In this document: positions 1 through 8,655 of the stretch, one piece after another | Numbering within the stretch: position 1 is the stretch's first letter | Layout of the letters: each line of letters starts with the position of its first letter | Assembly: GCA_019056785.1 (NCBI GenBank) | Contig: DXJV01000005.1 | Location: forward strand, 20,716 to 84,715 | DNA: 64,000 nt | Reading direction: 5' to 3' | Origin: Candidatus Heimdallarchaeota archaeon | GTDB lineage: Archaea > Asgardarchaeota > Heimdallarchaeia > JABLTI01 | Translations under genes and position numbers: made by a program | Notes under the pieces: model-generated | Told to the model about the DNA's origin: nothing | Seen by the model: only the letters and a program-made list of their open reading frames with translations | The model's database searches: none

Positions 1-579
1 AATGTCTCCTTCCTTTAGTTTAGGCGCAAAGAAATCCATTTTTGCTTTAAAATTAGGGATGCTAATTCCTGCATGTAATTTCCACCGCTTAATTACATGT
101 CCGGTGAGGTCCGTGATGGGCGTTAACCCTTCTTTTGTTATTGTATTTTCAATGACTTCGCCTATGTCGCTTGGCCGAATGCCTGGTTTAATAACTTCGA
201 TTGCTTTTTCAAGTGCTAGCTCAGCAACCCGTCGTAGTTGCTGGTAGGTTTTGGTTCCTCCAACAAGAAAGGTTCGGGCATGATCCGAGATGTAGCCATC
301 GATATGTGCTCCGAGGTCTATTTTAACAATTGCTCTTTCTGGGACTAAAAGATCATCATCAATTGGCGAGGTATAATGGGCGGCTATTTGATTTATTGAG
401 ATATTCACAGGAAAAGCAGGTTTGCCACCTTGTCTCATAATTTCTTGTTCCAAGGTGTCACAAATATATTTGAGCTTCCGCCCTTTTGAGACCAGTTTCT
501 TGGCTTTTCGCATTACTTTATGAGCAATTATCCCGGCCTCGCGATATAAAGCAATTTCATCTTCGGTTAATTCTGACAA
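1..579 (-). CDS. map: Methionine aminopeptidase type II (C-terminus cut by window edge)
   Basis: Removes the initiator methionine from nascent proteins. The 193 visible residues carry most of the metal ligands of the pita-bread fold: His in AAHYTS, Asp in KIDLGAHIDG, Asp in ISDHARTF and His in KLHAGIS; the last Glu ligands lie beyond the edge. No ATG opens the frame; a TTG at 579 sits three codons after an in-frame TAG and gives an N-terminus of usual archaeal length (LSELTEDEIALYREAG). The type II assignment rests on the archaeal context and overall similarity. The gene runs off position 1, so its 3' end and left neighbour are unknown. Next gene (EcfT) lies 81 bp upstream on the same strand. 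Confidence 0.9.
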   Translation of the reverse strand, partial: MSELTEDEIALYREAGIIAHKVMRKAKKLVSKGRKLKYICDTLEQEIMRQGGKPAFPVNISINQIAAHYTSPIDDDLLVPERAIVKIDLGAHIDGYISDHARTFLVGGTKTYQQLRRVAELALEKAIEVIKPGIRPSDIGEVIENTITKEGLTPITDLTGHVIKRWKLHAGISIPNFKAKMDFFAPKLKEGDI

Positions 580-660
580 ATGTTTCTAACACCTAATTAT
601 TTCACTAATGAATATCTAATCAAGAATTCATCATACTAATAAGTTTTGAGAAAGTTCTTT

Positions 661-1506
661 TTACTTTTGAAATAAATTCTTTAACCAGGACCAAAAGGCA
701 ATGGCTAGACTTTTCAACTCATACTTTTCTGGAAGCTGCCAGAGCATCCAAGAAGGAAGTGGGTATTGTTTAATTACTTGGAGGAGAAAGAGCGCAAATA
801 ACCCAAATAAAAGAAGGAGTGTGAGATAATCCCACCATTTGAGTCGTAATGAATACAAAAAGGTGCGTTTCTTCATTGCATTCCATCCTCGGGATTCAAT
901 GGCCTCTGCAAGCTGCCATGAGCGACGAAAAGCAGAAGCAAAAATGGGAATAAGTAAAGGAATCATATTTTTTAAACGTTTGAAAATATTCCCACGATCG
1001 ATTTGCAGTCCCCTTGCTTTCTGAGCGGCAACAATAATAGCTGTCTCTTTTGTTAAAGTAGGAATGAACCTATAAGCCGTACTAATGGCCCAGGCAAGAG
1101 AATAGGGAAACCTAAATTTAATGAACATTTGAGAAAGCTCGTCTGGTGAAACCGTTTGAAAGAAAATGCCAAACACTTCAGCCAGAATCAAAAAGCGAAA
1201 CCCCATAGCAAGTCCGGCTGTGGTTGGTGAGGGGACGTTTTTCAATAAGAGAGCATTAAGAATTATGATCAAGAGCACCAAAGGTAAAACTGTAATCATT
1301 GCTCGCAACCATTTCTTGAAAAACTTTGCAAGGAGGACTAAGGGGGTCACACCAGCAAAAAGAAGCATCAATGGGACAAGGTCTCTAAAAAGAATGGTGT
1401 AACAAGTTAAAACTATAACGAAAAGCATTTTTGTTCGGGGATCGAAGCGATGGATAAGCGACTTGTCTTGCTCATAATTGAAATACTCTAAAATTCGTGT
1501 GCTCAT
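661..1506 (-). CDS. ecfT: ECF transporter transmembrane component (EcfT / CbiQ family)
   Basis: Energy-coupling membrane subunit of an energy-coupling-factor vitamin or metal importer; it links two ATPases to a substrate-binding S subunit. The 281 residues hold several hydrophobic segments (about 27-60, 67-92, 103-120, 220-245). The two cytoplasmic coupling motifs of the family are visible: KARGLQ at about 163-168 and ESRGWN at about 204-209. The ATG start overlaps the stop of the upstream ATPase gene by 4 bp, so the three genes are translationally coupled. No S component is encoded beside it, so the substrate cannot be told; a stand-alone (group II) arrangement with remote S genes is likely. 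Confidence 0.9.
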   Translation of the reverse strand: MSTRILEYFNYEQDKSLIHRFDPRTKMLFVIVLTCYTILFRDLVPLMLLFAGVTPLVLLAKFFKKWLRAMITVLPLVLLIIILNALLLKNVPSPTTAGLAMGFRFLILAEVFGIFFQTVSPDELSQMFIKFRFPYSLAWAISTAYRFIPTLTKETAIIVAAQKARGLQIDRGNIFKRLKNMIPLLIPIFASAFRRSWQLAEAIESRGWNAMKKRTFLYSLRLKWWDYLTLLLLFGLFALFLLQVIKQYPLPSWMLWQLPEKYELKSLAIAFWSWLKNLFQK

Positions 1507-2351
1507 TTTTTACCCTCCTGAGACGCCGCTTGAAGTAGAATATCCTTAAACTTTTCAATGAATTCTACTTCCGATGTTGCCGGTAAGTATTCTTGGTTGG
1601 TCATTTTTGCAACTTTCTCTTGGATTTCCAATAAAATGGGTTTTTCCAAGTCCGCTTGTTGTATTAACAACTCATCCTGCAGGATTGTCTTTGACTCACC
1701 GTCAGCAATTATTTGTCCATCAACCAAAACAATTACTCGAGGGAAGTAGTCTAGGATAAAATCTATGTCGTGAGTAACAATGAATACTGTTATACCTTTG
1801 TTTCTCAAATCGCATAAATAGGTGCCAAGTCTTTTCTTCTGCCGGTAATCTTGCCCAAAAGTGGGTTCATCAAGAACCAAAATCTTTTGCCCCATAGTCA
1901 AAACAGAGGCGATAGAAACAAGTCTTCGTTCTCCTCCAGAAAGCTCTAAAGGACTTTTCTGAAGTAAATGAGTAATATTAAAATTTTCAGCAATTTTTTG
2001 AACCATTCGCTCCTGTTCCTCTTCCGGCATTCCAAGATTTTTGGGGCCAAATGCTAATTCTTTTTCAACGGTTTCCGCGAAGAGTTGATGATTCGGATTT
2101 TGAAAAGCCAAGCCAACTGTTTGTGCTAATTCAGAAATGGGCTTTTTAATGATGTTTTCATTATTTATCCACACTTCTCCTTTCGTGGGCTTTAATAGGC
2201 CAATTATGTGTTTTAAGAGCGTTGTTTTTCCTGCGCCGTTTTTCCCAACAAGCGCAACTAATTCTCCATCGGTTATTTTAAAACTAATGCCTTTCAAAAC
2301 ATCGGGATTTTTTTTAGCATACCGGAAATAAACGTCTCGAAATTCTATCAT
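1503..2351 (-). CDS. ecfA: ECF transporter ATP-binding protein (second ATPase)
   Basis: One of the two ATPases of the ECF module. Walker A GKNGAGKTT at about residues 36-44, Q-loop (FQNPNHQLF), signature LSGGERR near 137, Walker B ending in catalytic Glu (ILVLDEPTFGQD) near 160, and the switch His in VTHDIDF. The Q-loop followed by NP and hydrophobic residues is typical of EcfA proteins coupling to EcfT. Length 282 residues is normal. It overlaps both neighbours by 4 bp (ATGA-type junctions). I cannot tell which of EcfA1 and EcfA2 it is from the sequence alone. Confidence 0.9.
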   Translation of the reverse strand: MIEFRDVYFRYAKKNPDVLKGISFKITDGELVALVGKNGAGKTTLLKHIIGLLKPTKGEVWINNENIIKKPISELAQTVGLAFQNPNHQLFAETVEKELAFGPKNLGMPEEEQERMVQKIAENFNITHLLQKSPLELSGGERRLVSIASVLTMGQKILVLDEPTFGQDYRQKKRLGTYLCDLRNKGITVFIVTHDIDFILDYFPRVIVLVDGQIIADGESKTILQDELLIQQADLEKPILLEIQEKVAKMTNQEYLPATSEVEFIEKFKDILLQAASQEGKK

Positions 2352-3238
2352 ACGCTTTCTCTCCCTCCTTTGATAAACAATAAAAAGTCATCAATAGTCA
2401 GCGGTTCTGGGACTGCCAGTAGTTGTTTGCGGTGCTTTTCCGGGAGAATGGCAAAATTATCAGTTACTTTTTTGAGCTGTTCGTATAAGCTTGTAATTCT
2501 GGGATATAATTCGAGTGGATAGTTCTTGTTGTGCAGTACCTCTCTTGGTGGTCCAAAGGCTTTCAATTGTCCAGATTCAATATACGCAATTTTAGTAACA
2601 TATTGTAGATTCCTATCCAATCGATGTTCCGAAAGAATAACAGTTTTTCCTTGTTCTCGATTTAACTCGGCAATTTTTTTAATAATTTTGGTGGCACTTT
2701 GTGGTGAAAGGTGGGAGGTTGTTTCATCGAAAACAAGAATGGGTGGGTCAAGAGCAAGTGCAGAACCAATTGCTGTTAGTTGTTGTTCTCCACCTGAAAT
2801 GGCAAAAGGTGATTTATCCTGTATTTTTTCGAGGTCTAATAATGCAATAATCTCATTAACTCGGCGCCTTATCTCCTGTCGTGGAATGGCAAAATTCTCA
2901 AGTGGAAAAGCAATCTCGCGTTCCACAGTTAAAGCCGATAATTGGTTCTCAGGGTTTTGAAAAACAAAGCCGATAGTTTTGGCAAGTTGCGCGGTCTTTT
3001 TCTCGGCAATACTCTCACCAAATAACTTGACATCCCCCCCAAACAGCCCAGAATAAAAATGCGGGATTAATCCATTCAATGTTTTCAAAAGGGTCGATTT
3101 CCCAGAGCCACTATAGCCAACCAGGAGAACAAAATCCCCTTGTGCAACTTGAAAATTAACATTCTCCAGAGCAAATTTGTCGCAATTTTTGTACTTGAAA
3201 GTGACATTTTTGAGCTCAATCACAGGAGTGTATGTCAT
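2348..3238 (-). CDS. ecfA: ECF transporter ATP-binding protein (first ATPase)
   Basis: Partner ATPase of the ECF module, first gene of the three-gene operon. Walker A GYSGSGKST at about 41-49, Q-loop FQNPENQLSAL, signature ISGGEQQ, Walker B with Glu (ILVFDETTSHLS) and switch His in LSEHRLDR are all present, so it should hydrolyse ATP. The ordinary DEPTS of the D-loop region is changed to DETTS. Length 296 residues. The DHH phosphoesterase gene lies 24 bp upstream in the same direction and may be co-transcribed. Confidence 0.9.
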   Translation of the reverse strand: MTYTPVIELKNVTFKYKNCDKFALENVNFQVAQGDFVLLVGYSGSGKSTLLKTLNGLIPHFYSGLFGGDVKLFGESIAEKKTAQLAKTIGFVFQNPENQLSALTVEREIAFPLENFAIPRQEIRRRVNEIIALLDLEKIQDKSPFAISGGEQQLTAIGSALALDPPILVFDETTSHLSPQSATKIIKKIAELNREQGKTVILSEHRLDRNLQYVTKIAYIESGQLKAFGPPREVLHNKNYPLELYPRITSLYEQLKKVTDNFAILPEKHRKQLLAVPEPLTIDDFLLFIKGGRESV

Positions 3239-3262
3239 TTTTCCTGAACCTTGTTCTTACCC

Positions 3263-4276
3263 TTATTTCAAACACTTTCTCAGCAGTTTAAAAGTTTCGT
3301 TCTTCAACTCATTTTCGGGAATTTCTGCTTCGATGGTTAATGCTGCTGCGGTGGAATGGCCGCCACCATCACCATGGAAGTGTTCCCCCAAGGGGCGCAT
3401 AATATCACTTCCAAAATTGATGTTTGTTTCCCGATAAAAGTTACTTGTTGCTCGAACGATTAAACGAGTGAGTTTTTTACGCTTTGTATAAACAAGAGCA
3501 ACATCTGCTCCTAAATCTAGAATTCCTCGGGCAGCAGAACCCTCATAAGAACCAACTCGACTCCAGACTATGACCCAATTATTCAGTTTTTCTAATTGCA
3601 ATCTCGAAGCACACTTTAATCTTGCGATTTTCTCAGGCGGTTCCAAAGGGTTTTGCAGTAAAGAGACTGCTAAATCATAGTCACCTCCCAGTTCAATTAA
3701 GGTTCCGGTTGTCCGTAATAAGGAGAGGTTCAGATGATAAAACCGGCGACTGTCGTATATAATCCCTGCTAACAAAGCTGTTAAGAGTTTTTTTGGCGGT
3801 TTTAATCCTAATTCAATAATTAGCTCAGCAATTATTTCTGCGGTGGAGGATTTGTTTTCATCTATAAATGCAAGGGCATTTTTTTCGCTTAGTTCGGAAG
3901 GAGTGTGATGATCAATAATAATAACATCTTTTTCGAGATGTTTTTCCACCAATGATTTGAATTTCCCGAGCTGGATAAGAACATTCACATCGACAATTAT
4001 TAGTAAGTCATACTCTTTGTCAGTTTTTGTTAGGTATTCTCTATTGTAGAAATCCATTAATCTTGTAGTATGAGGGCTGACGCCGTCAACTAAAATGTCA
4101 ATTGTTGCTTTGGGCTGTAAATGCTCAAGAATAAATGCCATTGCAAAGGTTGAAGCAATAGAATCAGGATCAACGCTATTATGCCCCAGGATAGCAACAG
4201 ACTGCAATTGTCTTGAGCGAAGCTCATTAATTAATTGTGTGTACCAATTCACTGAGAAAAATTCTCCTTTAGCCAT
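3263..4276 (-). CDS. DHH/DHHA1 family phosphoesterase (nanoRNase/pAp phosphatase-like)
   Basis: Two-domain DHH enzyme of 337 residues, probably degrading short oligonucleotides or pAp-like nucleotides, the usual activity of short DHH-DHHA1 proteins. Motif I reads GHNSVDPDSIAS (about 31-42), a variant of the HxNPDGDAIGS block; the DHH triad is in IIDHHTPSE (about 119-127) and the DHHA1 substrate-binding motif is GDGGGHSTAAA near the C-terminus. In motif I the family Gly-Asp is Pro-Asp, which may shift substrate choice. It overlaps the upstream DUF3194-like gene by 28 bp. The order prefoldin beta / DUF3194 / DHH is recurrent in archaeal genomes as I know them, but no biochemical link is established. 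Confidence 0.82.
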   Translation of the reverse strand: MAKGEFFSVNWYTQLINELRSRQLQSVAILGHNSVDPDSIASTFAMAFILEHLQPKATIDILVDGVSPHTTRLMDFYNREYLTKTDKEYDLLIIVDVNVLIQLGKFKSLVEKHLEKDVIIIDHHTPSELSEKNALAFIDENKSSTAEIIAELIIELGLKPPKKLLTALLAGIIYDSRRFYHLNLSLLRTTGTLIELGGDYDLAVSLLQNPLEPPEKIARLKCASRLQLEKLNNWVIVWSRVGSYEGSAARGILDLGADVALVYTKRKKLTRLIVRATSNFYRETNINFGSDIMRPLGEHFHGDGGGHSTAAALTIEAEIPENELKNETFKLLRKCLK

Positions 4277-4566
4277 TGATCCAAGTTTGCAAAGGTTTCT
4301 TCTAAAATCTTTTGAATAACTTCTTCTTCAGCTTTCTGACGCTGAGGTCGCGTCAGTAGTAATTCGGCATTAATAATCAATTCTTTACCGGTATTGTAAT
4401 TGACATCCACAATAATTTCGTAATTCTTTACTGTTGCTGGAGCAACTCGCTTTTCGAGAGTGGTATGAATGAAAGAATGCACTGTTTCTGAAATCTTGAG
4501 TAGGTCGTCCTCTGTGAGTTCCCGCAAACCAAGATTTACTATTGCTAACTTTTTTTCGTCTTTCAC
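4249..4566 (-). CDS. DUF3194-like small protein beside prefoldin beta
   Basis: A 105-residue alpha/beta protein with no catalytic motif: predicted helix (about 15-35), strand rich in Ile/Val (about 48-58), second strand and a long C-terminal helix. Size, pattern and position directly after the prefoldin beta gene match the archaeal DUF3194 family, whose function is unknown; the assignment is from memory of gene order. It overlaps the downstream DHH gene by 28 bp, so the two are probably translated together. No metal-binding or membrane segment is seen. Confidence 0.65.
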   Translation of the reverse strand: MKDEKKLAIVNLGLRELTEDDLLKISETVHSFIHTTLEKRVAPATVKNYEIIVDVNYNTGKELIINAELLLTRPQRQKAEEEVIQKILEETFANLDQWLKENFSQ

Positions 4567-4597
4567 GAGAATCTACCAAAAAGTTAGTAAGTATGGT

Positions 4598-4948
4598 TTA
4601 TTTACCACCTTCGAAAGCGGCTTTCAGCTCTTTCTCAATCTCATCGAATTGCTTCTTGAGTTTGTTCAAGCTCTTTTCTGAAAGTTCTATGCGCGTTTTA
4701 GCTAATTCTTTTTGATCTTTCAGTTTAGTTTTCGTTTCTTTAATGGTAGATTTTACCAGTAACCGCCCGATGCTTCGATAACAAATCTCATCATCAGGTC
4801 GCTCTTCAATTTCCTTTAAAGCTTTATCGATATCCATTTGTTCAATTTTCAGTGCTTGTATCTGTTGTTGCACTGAACCAATTTGCTGTTGGAGAGATTG
4901 GTAACGTTTAATTTTTTCCTCTAATTGTGGGCTTAATCCTTTTGCCAA
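4598..4948 (-). CDS. pfdB: Prefoldin subunit beta
   Basis: Beta subunit of the hexameric prefoldin chaperone, which holds unfolded proteins in the cytosol and passes them to the thermosome. The 116 residues form the usual hairpin: N-terminal helix with heptads (LQQQIGSVQQQIQALK), a short beta region around VKSTIKETK preceded by CYRSIGRLLV, and a C-terminal helix ending in lysines. The start is set at TTG 4948, seven bases after GGAGG (4956-4960); an upstream in-frame start at 5014 would add 22 residues foreign to the family. Typical length confirms this. It leads the group with the DUF3194-like and DHH genes. Confidence 0.9.
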   Translation of the reverse strand: MAKGLSPQLEEKIKRYQSLQQQIGSVQQQIQALKIEQMDIDKALKEIEERPDDEICYRSIGRLLVKSTIKETKTKLKDQKELAKTRIELSEKSLNKLKKQFDEIEKELKAAFEGGK

Positions 4949-5109
4949 AGGGAATCCTCCTTTTATCTGATTTACAACAACGAAAAGTGCCTTTAAATAA
5001 ACTTTCGGTAGCAATCATAAAGAAGGAGAAAAGTTTTTTCTTTTCATTATCCAAATTTTTTTAATTATGTTGTGTCAATTCCTTTTTTACAAAGTCCAAA
5101 AAGGATTAA

Positions 5110-6339
5110 TTGCGGATGACTGTCTACTTGGCTTTTCTGTTGCACATTTACCAACCTCCTACACAGAAAGCAAAAGTGTTAAAACAAGTCATTAAGGAAT
5201 CTTATGAACCTCTTTTTGCAACCTTGCTAAATTATACTTCTACCAAATTGACCTTTAATATCAATGGTTCGTTACTCGAGTTACTCGAGTTATATCAAGA
5301 AGAAGGGTTATTGGGTGACATCCGGAAAGCTGTTTTTTCCGGTCAGATTGATTTAGTTGGTTCGAGTTGTTATCATGCCATTTTACCATTAATACCAAAA
5401 GAAGAGATTATTCGCCAAATCGAACTGAATGAAAAACTTCATGATAGAATCCTGGGACAAGGGGCAATCGCTTCTCACGGTTTTTGGCTTCCAGAGATGG
5501 CTTACGATCATCGGGTTATTGAACCCCTCGTCGAGAAAAATTATGCTTGGAGTGTTCTCTCGAGTGTTGCTTTACCAACAAAGGAATTGCCCCAAAATTT
5601 CATCCCCACAGTGAACGGTTCCTTTTCTACTTTTTTCAGAAATGACCTTCTCTCAAATTTCATTTCTTTTAAACATCCAACTGTTGAGAACTTTTTTAAC
5701 CAGATGCTTAAAGGGAAAAATGTCCGAGAAGATAGTTATGTCATTCTGGCAATGGATGGGGAGACATATGGCCATCACGTGAAGGGGCTTGTTGAAGACT
5801 TTCTTGCACCATTGATCTCTAAAGTACAAGACGATCCTGATGTAACTTTTGCGAAGATAGCTGATTTGCCGGCATTGTTTAAAGAGCGACGGGCAGTTGT
5901 TCCACGTTCAAGTTCATGGTCAACAACAGAGGAAGACATTCAACGTGGGATACCTTTTCCCTTGTGGTCTGACCCGAATAATCATATTCACAATTTACAA
6001 CTATTGGTAATGAACCATACCCTTCATTTGGTGGCAACGGCACAACAGTACCAAAAGCTGAAAAAATTCGCCCAGGAAGAAACTATTCAGCAGAAGTTTC
6101 AGAATTCCCGTTCATGGTTAGACCGGGGATTGCACAGTTGTCAACTCTGGTGGGCATCAAAACGCCCCTGGTATTCTGCGGAAATGATTTTGGAAGGTTT
6201 GAATCAGCTGATTCTGGCAGCATCTGAAGCATTAAAAGTTATTCTTTTTACAAGCGAAAAGGAGGAAGAGAAAAAGAAAGCTATGGCTATTTTTGATGAA
6301 ATTTTTCACGCACAAAAAGAGATTTACTTAACTGTTTAA
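5110..6339 (+). CDS. Glycoside hydrolase family 57 protein (alpha-amylase/glucanotransferase type)
   Basis: Acts on alpha-glucans by a retaining mechanism. GH57 signatures: LHIYQPPTQ at the N-terminus (a variant of HxHQPP), GFWLPEMAYD at about 124-133 with the Glu nucleophile (about 129), and AMDGETYGHH at about 213-222 with the acid/base Asp (about 215). A C-terminal helical part (about 290-405) contains a WWASKRPWYS segment. No signal peptide, so it is intracellular, fitting turnover of stored glucan together with the facing glycosyltransferase genes. Start is TTG 5110 or ATG 5116. Its last 12 bp overlap the 3' end of the convergent glycosyltransferase. Exact specificity cannot be read from the sequence. 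Confidence 0.88.
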   Translation: MRMTVYLAFLLHIYQPPTQKAKVLKQVIKESYEPLFATLLNYTSTKLTFNINGSLLELLELYQEEGLLGDIRKAVFSGQIDLVGSSCYHAILPLIPKEEIIRQIELNEKLHDRILGQGAIASHGFWLPEMAYDHRVIEPLVEKNYAWSVLSSVALPTKELPQNFIPTVNGSFSTFFRNDLLSNFISFKHPTVENFFNQMLKGKNVREDSYVILAMDGETYGHHVKGLVEDFLAPLISKVQDDPDVTFAKIADLPALFKERRAVVPRSSSWSTTEEDIQRGIPFPLWSDPNNHIHNLQLLVMNHTLHLVATAQQYQKLKKFAQEETIQQKFQNSRSWLDRGLHSCQLWWASKRPWYSAEMILEGLNQLILAASEALKVILFTSEKEEEKKKAMAIFDEIFHAQKEIYLTV

Positions 6340-7605
6340 TTGCTTTTCTTTTTGCTGTGTTGTTTTTCTTTTTGTTACAGTTTGATATTTTAAATGGTCT
6401 TTTCGCGTTTTCCACCAATGGTTGCGCCATTCTTTGAAGATTTTTTGATAAATTTCAATTGTTTGGTCCGCAATAATCTCCCAGTCAAAAACATGAATCA
6501 ATTTTTCATAGGCATTTTTGACTATTTTTTGGCGTAATTTTTCATCATCCAGCAATTTTATCAGTGCTTCAGCGATGGCATGCGAATTATCCGGTGGGAC
6601 TTTATAACCGGTCCAATGGTGATCAATGATCTCTGAAAGCCCTCCCACATCTGAAACGACTACTGGTGTTTTCGTAGCCATTCCTTCGAGGGCGACGATC
6701 CCGAATGGCTCATATGTTGAGGGAACGACAAGAATATCGGCAACGTTCAAATAGGCAAGAAAATCCTCTTCAGGAAGGTAGCCTGTAAACAGTACTTTGT
6801 TATTTAAACCGAGTTCTTGAGCAATGCGCTCGAGCTCTTTCCGGTGCCAACCTTCGCCGGCAATAACGAATTTTGTATTTGGTTTTTTTTCCAAAACCGC
6901 AGGAATTGCTCCCAGCAAAACATTAACCCCTTTCTCCGGGACCAAACGGCCAATATAGGCAACTATTTTTTCTTCGGGTTTAGCATATTTCAAGTGATGT
7001 TTTTTCTGTTCTTCTTTTGATAATTTTATATTGAACTCTTTATAACGAACTCCGTTTGGAATGATACTCATTTTGTCTTGTGGGAAGTCAAAGGCGAAAT
7101 GACAAAGTGATTGCATATATTGGCTACAAACAATCAAATGCCATGATTCTTGGATGAGCAAATTCTCAATCTGATCAATCATTCGCTGACCATCATTGTA
7201 GAGCCCATTCCGTCTTCCTCGCTCGAGAGAATGAATCGTCACCAATAAGGGTTTTCGGAAGAGGTGTTTAAGACCTATAGCTGCCAGTGCAACGAGCCAG
7301 TCATGAGCATGGATGATATCGATGTCATATTTTCTGACAAGTTCAATAGCCTTTTGCTCCATCAAGAGGTTCATATTGAGGTCCCAATGAAGGAAGTCCG
7401 GTGCAGGAATTGCATAGGCATCAAAGCGATGGACATGAACCCCATTAACAACTTCATACTCCTTTGCGCCGGGAAAGCTGCAGGTTAAAATATGAACTTC
7501 TAAACTTTTTTGCACAAGCATTTGTGAGAGATCATTAACATGGGCCGCCAAGCCACCTACTTTGAATGGGGGAAATTCCCAACTAAGCATTAGTACACGA
7601 AGCAT
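6328..7605 (-). CDS. GT4-family glycosyltransferase (glycogen synthase-like)
   Basis: Full two-domain GT-B glycosyltransferase of 425 residues. The N-terminus LSWEFPPFKVGGLAAHV is the acceptor-domain start shared by GT4/GT5 enzymes with the nucleotide-sugar glycine loop; HAHDWLV, IPNGV, the VAYIGRLVPEKG strand and the EPFGIVALE motif (EX7E, nucleotide-sugar binding) follow in order. The C-terminus ends in a Lys/Gln-rich tail. Beside a GH57 gene it most likely makes or extends an alpha-glucan, though sugar donor and acceptor are inferred. A half-length relative lies 5 bp upstream. It converges on the GH57 gene with a 12-bp overlap. Confidence 0.88.
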   Translation of the reverse strand: MLRVLMLSWEFPPFKVGGLAAHVNDLSQMLVQKSLEVHILTCSFPGAKEYEVVNGVHVHRFDAYAIPAPDFLHWDLNMNLLMEQKAIELVRKYDIDIIHAHDWLVALAAIGLKHLFRKPLLVTIHSLERGRRNGLYNDGQRMIDQIENLLIQESWHLIVCSQYMQSLCHFAFDFPQDKMSIIPNGVRYKEFNIKLSKEEQKKHHLKYAKPEEKIVAYIGRLVPEKGVNVLLGAIPAVLEKKPNTKFVIAGEGWHRKELERIAQELGLNNKVLFTGYLPEEDFLAYLNVADILVVPSTYEPFGIVALEGMATKTPVVVSDVGGLSEIIDHHWTGYKVPPDNSHAIAEALIKLLDDEKLRQKIVKNAYEKLIHVFDWEIIADQTIEIYQKIFKEWRNHWWKTRKDHLKYQTVTKRKTTQQKEKQLNS

Positions 7606-7610
7606 CTTTT

Positions 7611-8252
7611 TTAGCTCTCCTCCTTGTACTCTGAGGGCAATAAAGTAAGGTACTGTTGAAAAATCTTCGGCGCAATTTTTCTCTGACGTATTTTTTGGGT
7701 TATAACTTTCGCTGGATCTAAATTATATTCTTCAATAGCATTCAACATCAATTGGTCTGTATCCACTAAAATTAAATCTACATTTTTTAGTGCTTTTTCT
7801 TCAATCTTTTTTAATCCTTGATGATAAGGGAAGTGAGCATTCTCTCTAGATATCTGTATGGAAGTGGTTGTATAAACAACTTTAGGTTGAATGTTACCAT
7901 CCCACGGAACAAGCAAAGGGAGTGTCTGCCATTCAAATAAATGGATGATATCTACTTGATGTTCATGCATGATCGCAGCAATGGCTGCTTGATAAGCGCA
8001 TTTAAGATTTAATATGATGGTTAAGTCAGAAATGTTATTTGGTATGTGATTTGGAATTCGATTAACAACAATTCCATTCTCATTCGTAATGTCCGAACGC
8101 CAATCATCGAATGTAACGACCCAAACATTTGTCTCCTTTTTCAGGCAGAAGGTGGCAAGCTGAAAGACAACATCACTGATGGGTGAGAGTCGTCGAGGTG
8201 GATATTCAAATGAAACTAGAATTACACCTGATAAGGATTTTTCGCTAGTCAT
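7611..8252 (-). CDS. Half-length glycosyltransferase-like protein (N-terminal GT-B domain only)
   Basis: The 213 residues resemble only the first Rossmann domain of GT4/GT5 enzymes: LVSFEYPPRRLSPISDV matches the start of the downstream full-length enzyme (LSWEFPPFKVGGLAAHV), and IIHLFEWQTLPLLVPW matches its HAHDWLVALAAI block. The donor-binding second domain with the EX7E motif is absent, and the glycine loop is replaced by RRLSPIS. It ends cleanly 5 bp before the full-length gene, so it is not simply a broken copy of it. It may be an inactive partner or regulatory subunit of that enzyme (inference). Confidence 0.7.
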   Translation of the reverse strand: MTSEKSLSGVILVSFEYPPRRLSPISDVVFQLATFCLKKETNVWVVTFDDWRSDITNENGIVVNRIPNHIPNNISDLTIILNLKCAYQAAIAAIMHEHQVDIIHLFEWQTLPLLVPWDGNIQPKVVYTTTSIQISRENAHFPYHQGLKKIEEKALKNVDLILVDTDQLMLNAIEEYNLDPAKVITQKIRQRKIAPKIFQQYLTLLPSEYKEES

Positions 8253-8346
8253 TTATTTATCCACTCTTGTTCAATATTTCTCTGTAGCTCAAAGGATAAG
8301 CTTTACATTTTATACTAAGAGAATTGGTCGTTTCAGCATTTAATTG

Positions 8347-8583
8347 TTAGGTGAAAATCGCTGCCACAGCGATAATTCCTTTCCCCAGAAGGAAGTACCT
8401 ATCGTTAAATTGTCCAATATATCCTTGTTCAACCAATTCTTTGATGATTTCTTCTAAATTATACCCAGGGATATTTTGAATCAGATTATTTAGTTCTTCA
8501 AAAGTAAGGGCTGATTTAGGTTTAGTGATGCCATTTGAAAAAAGTAAATGGCAAACATGAAAGAGCTTATTTGTTTGAGCCAT
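8347..8583 (-). CDS. Small winged-helix-like protein of unknown function
   Basis: A 78-residue protein I do not recognise. The pattern is helix (about 3-16), helix (LTFEELNNLIQNI), recognition-like helix (NLEEIIKELVEQGYI) and a beta-wing (QFNDRYFLLGKG), which fits a minimal winged helix-turn-helix. The last residues are hydrophobic (IIAVAAIFT). It stands alone between two minus-strand genes with gaps of 72 and 94 bp. A DNA-binding or protein-docking role is only suggested by the fold pattern. Confidence 0.5.
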   Translation of the reverse strand: MAQTNKLFHVCHLLFSNGITKPKSALTFEELNNLIQNIPGYNLEEIIKELVEQGYIGQFNDRYFLLGKGIIAVAAIFT

Positions 8584-8655
8584 TTTATCACAGTATTTGA
8601 TTTAGGTTAGGGCATTAAAAAGATTTTCAATAACTCCTATGAAAAACTGCTTTTA

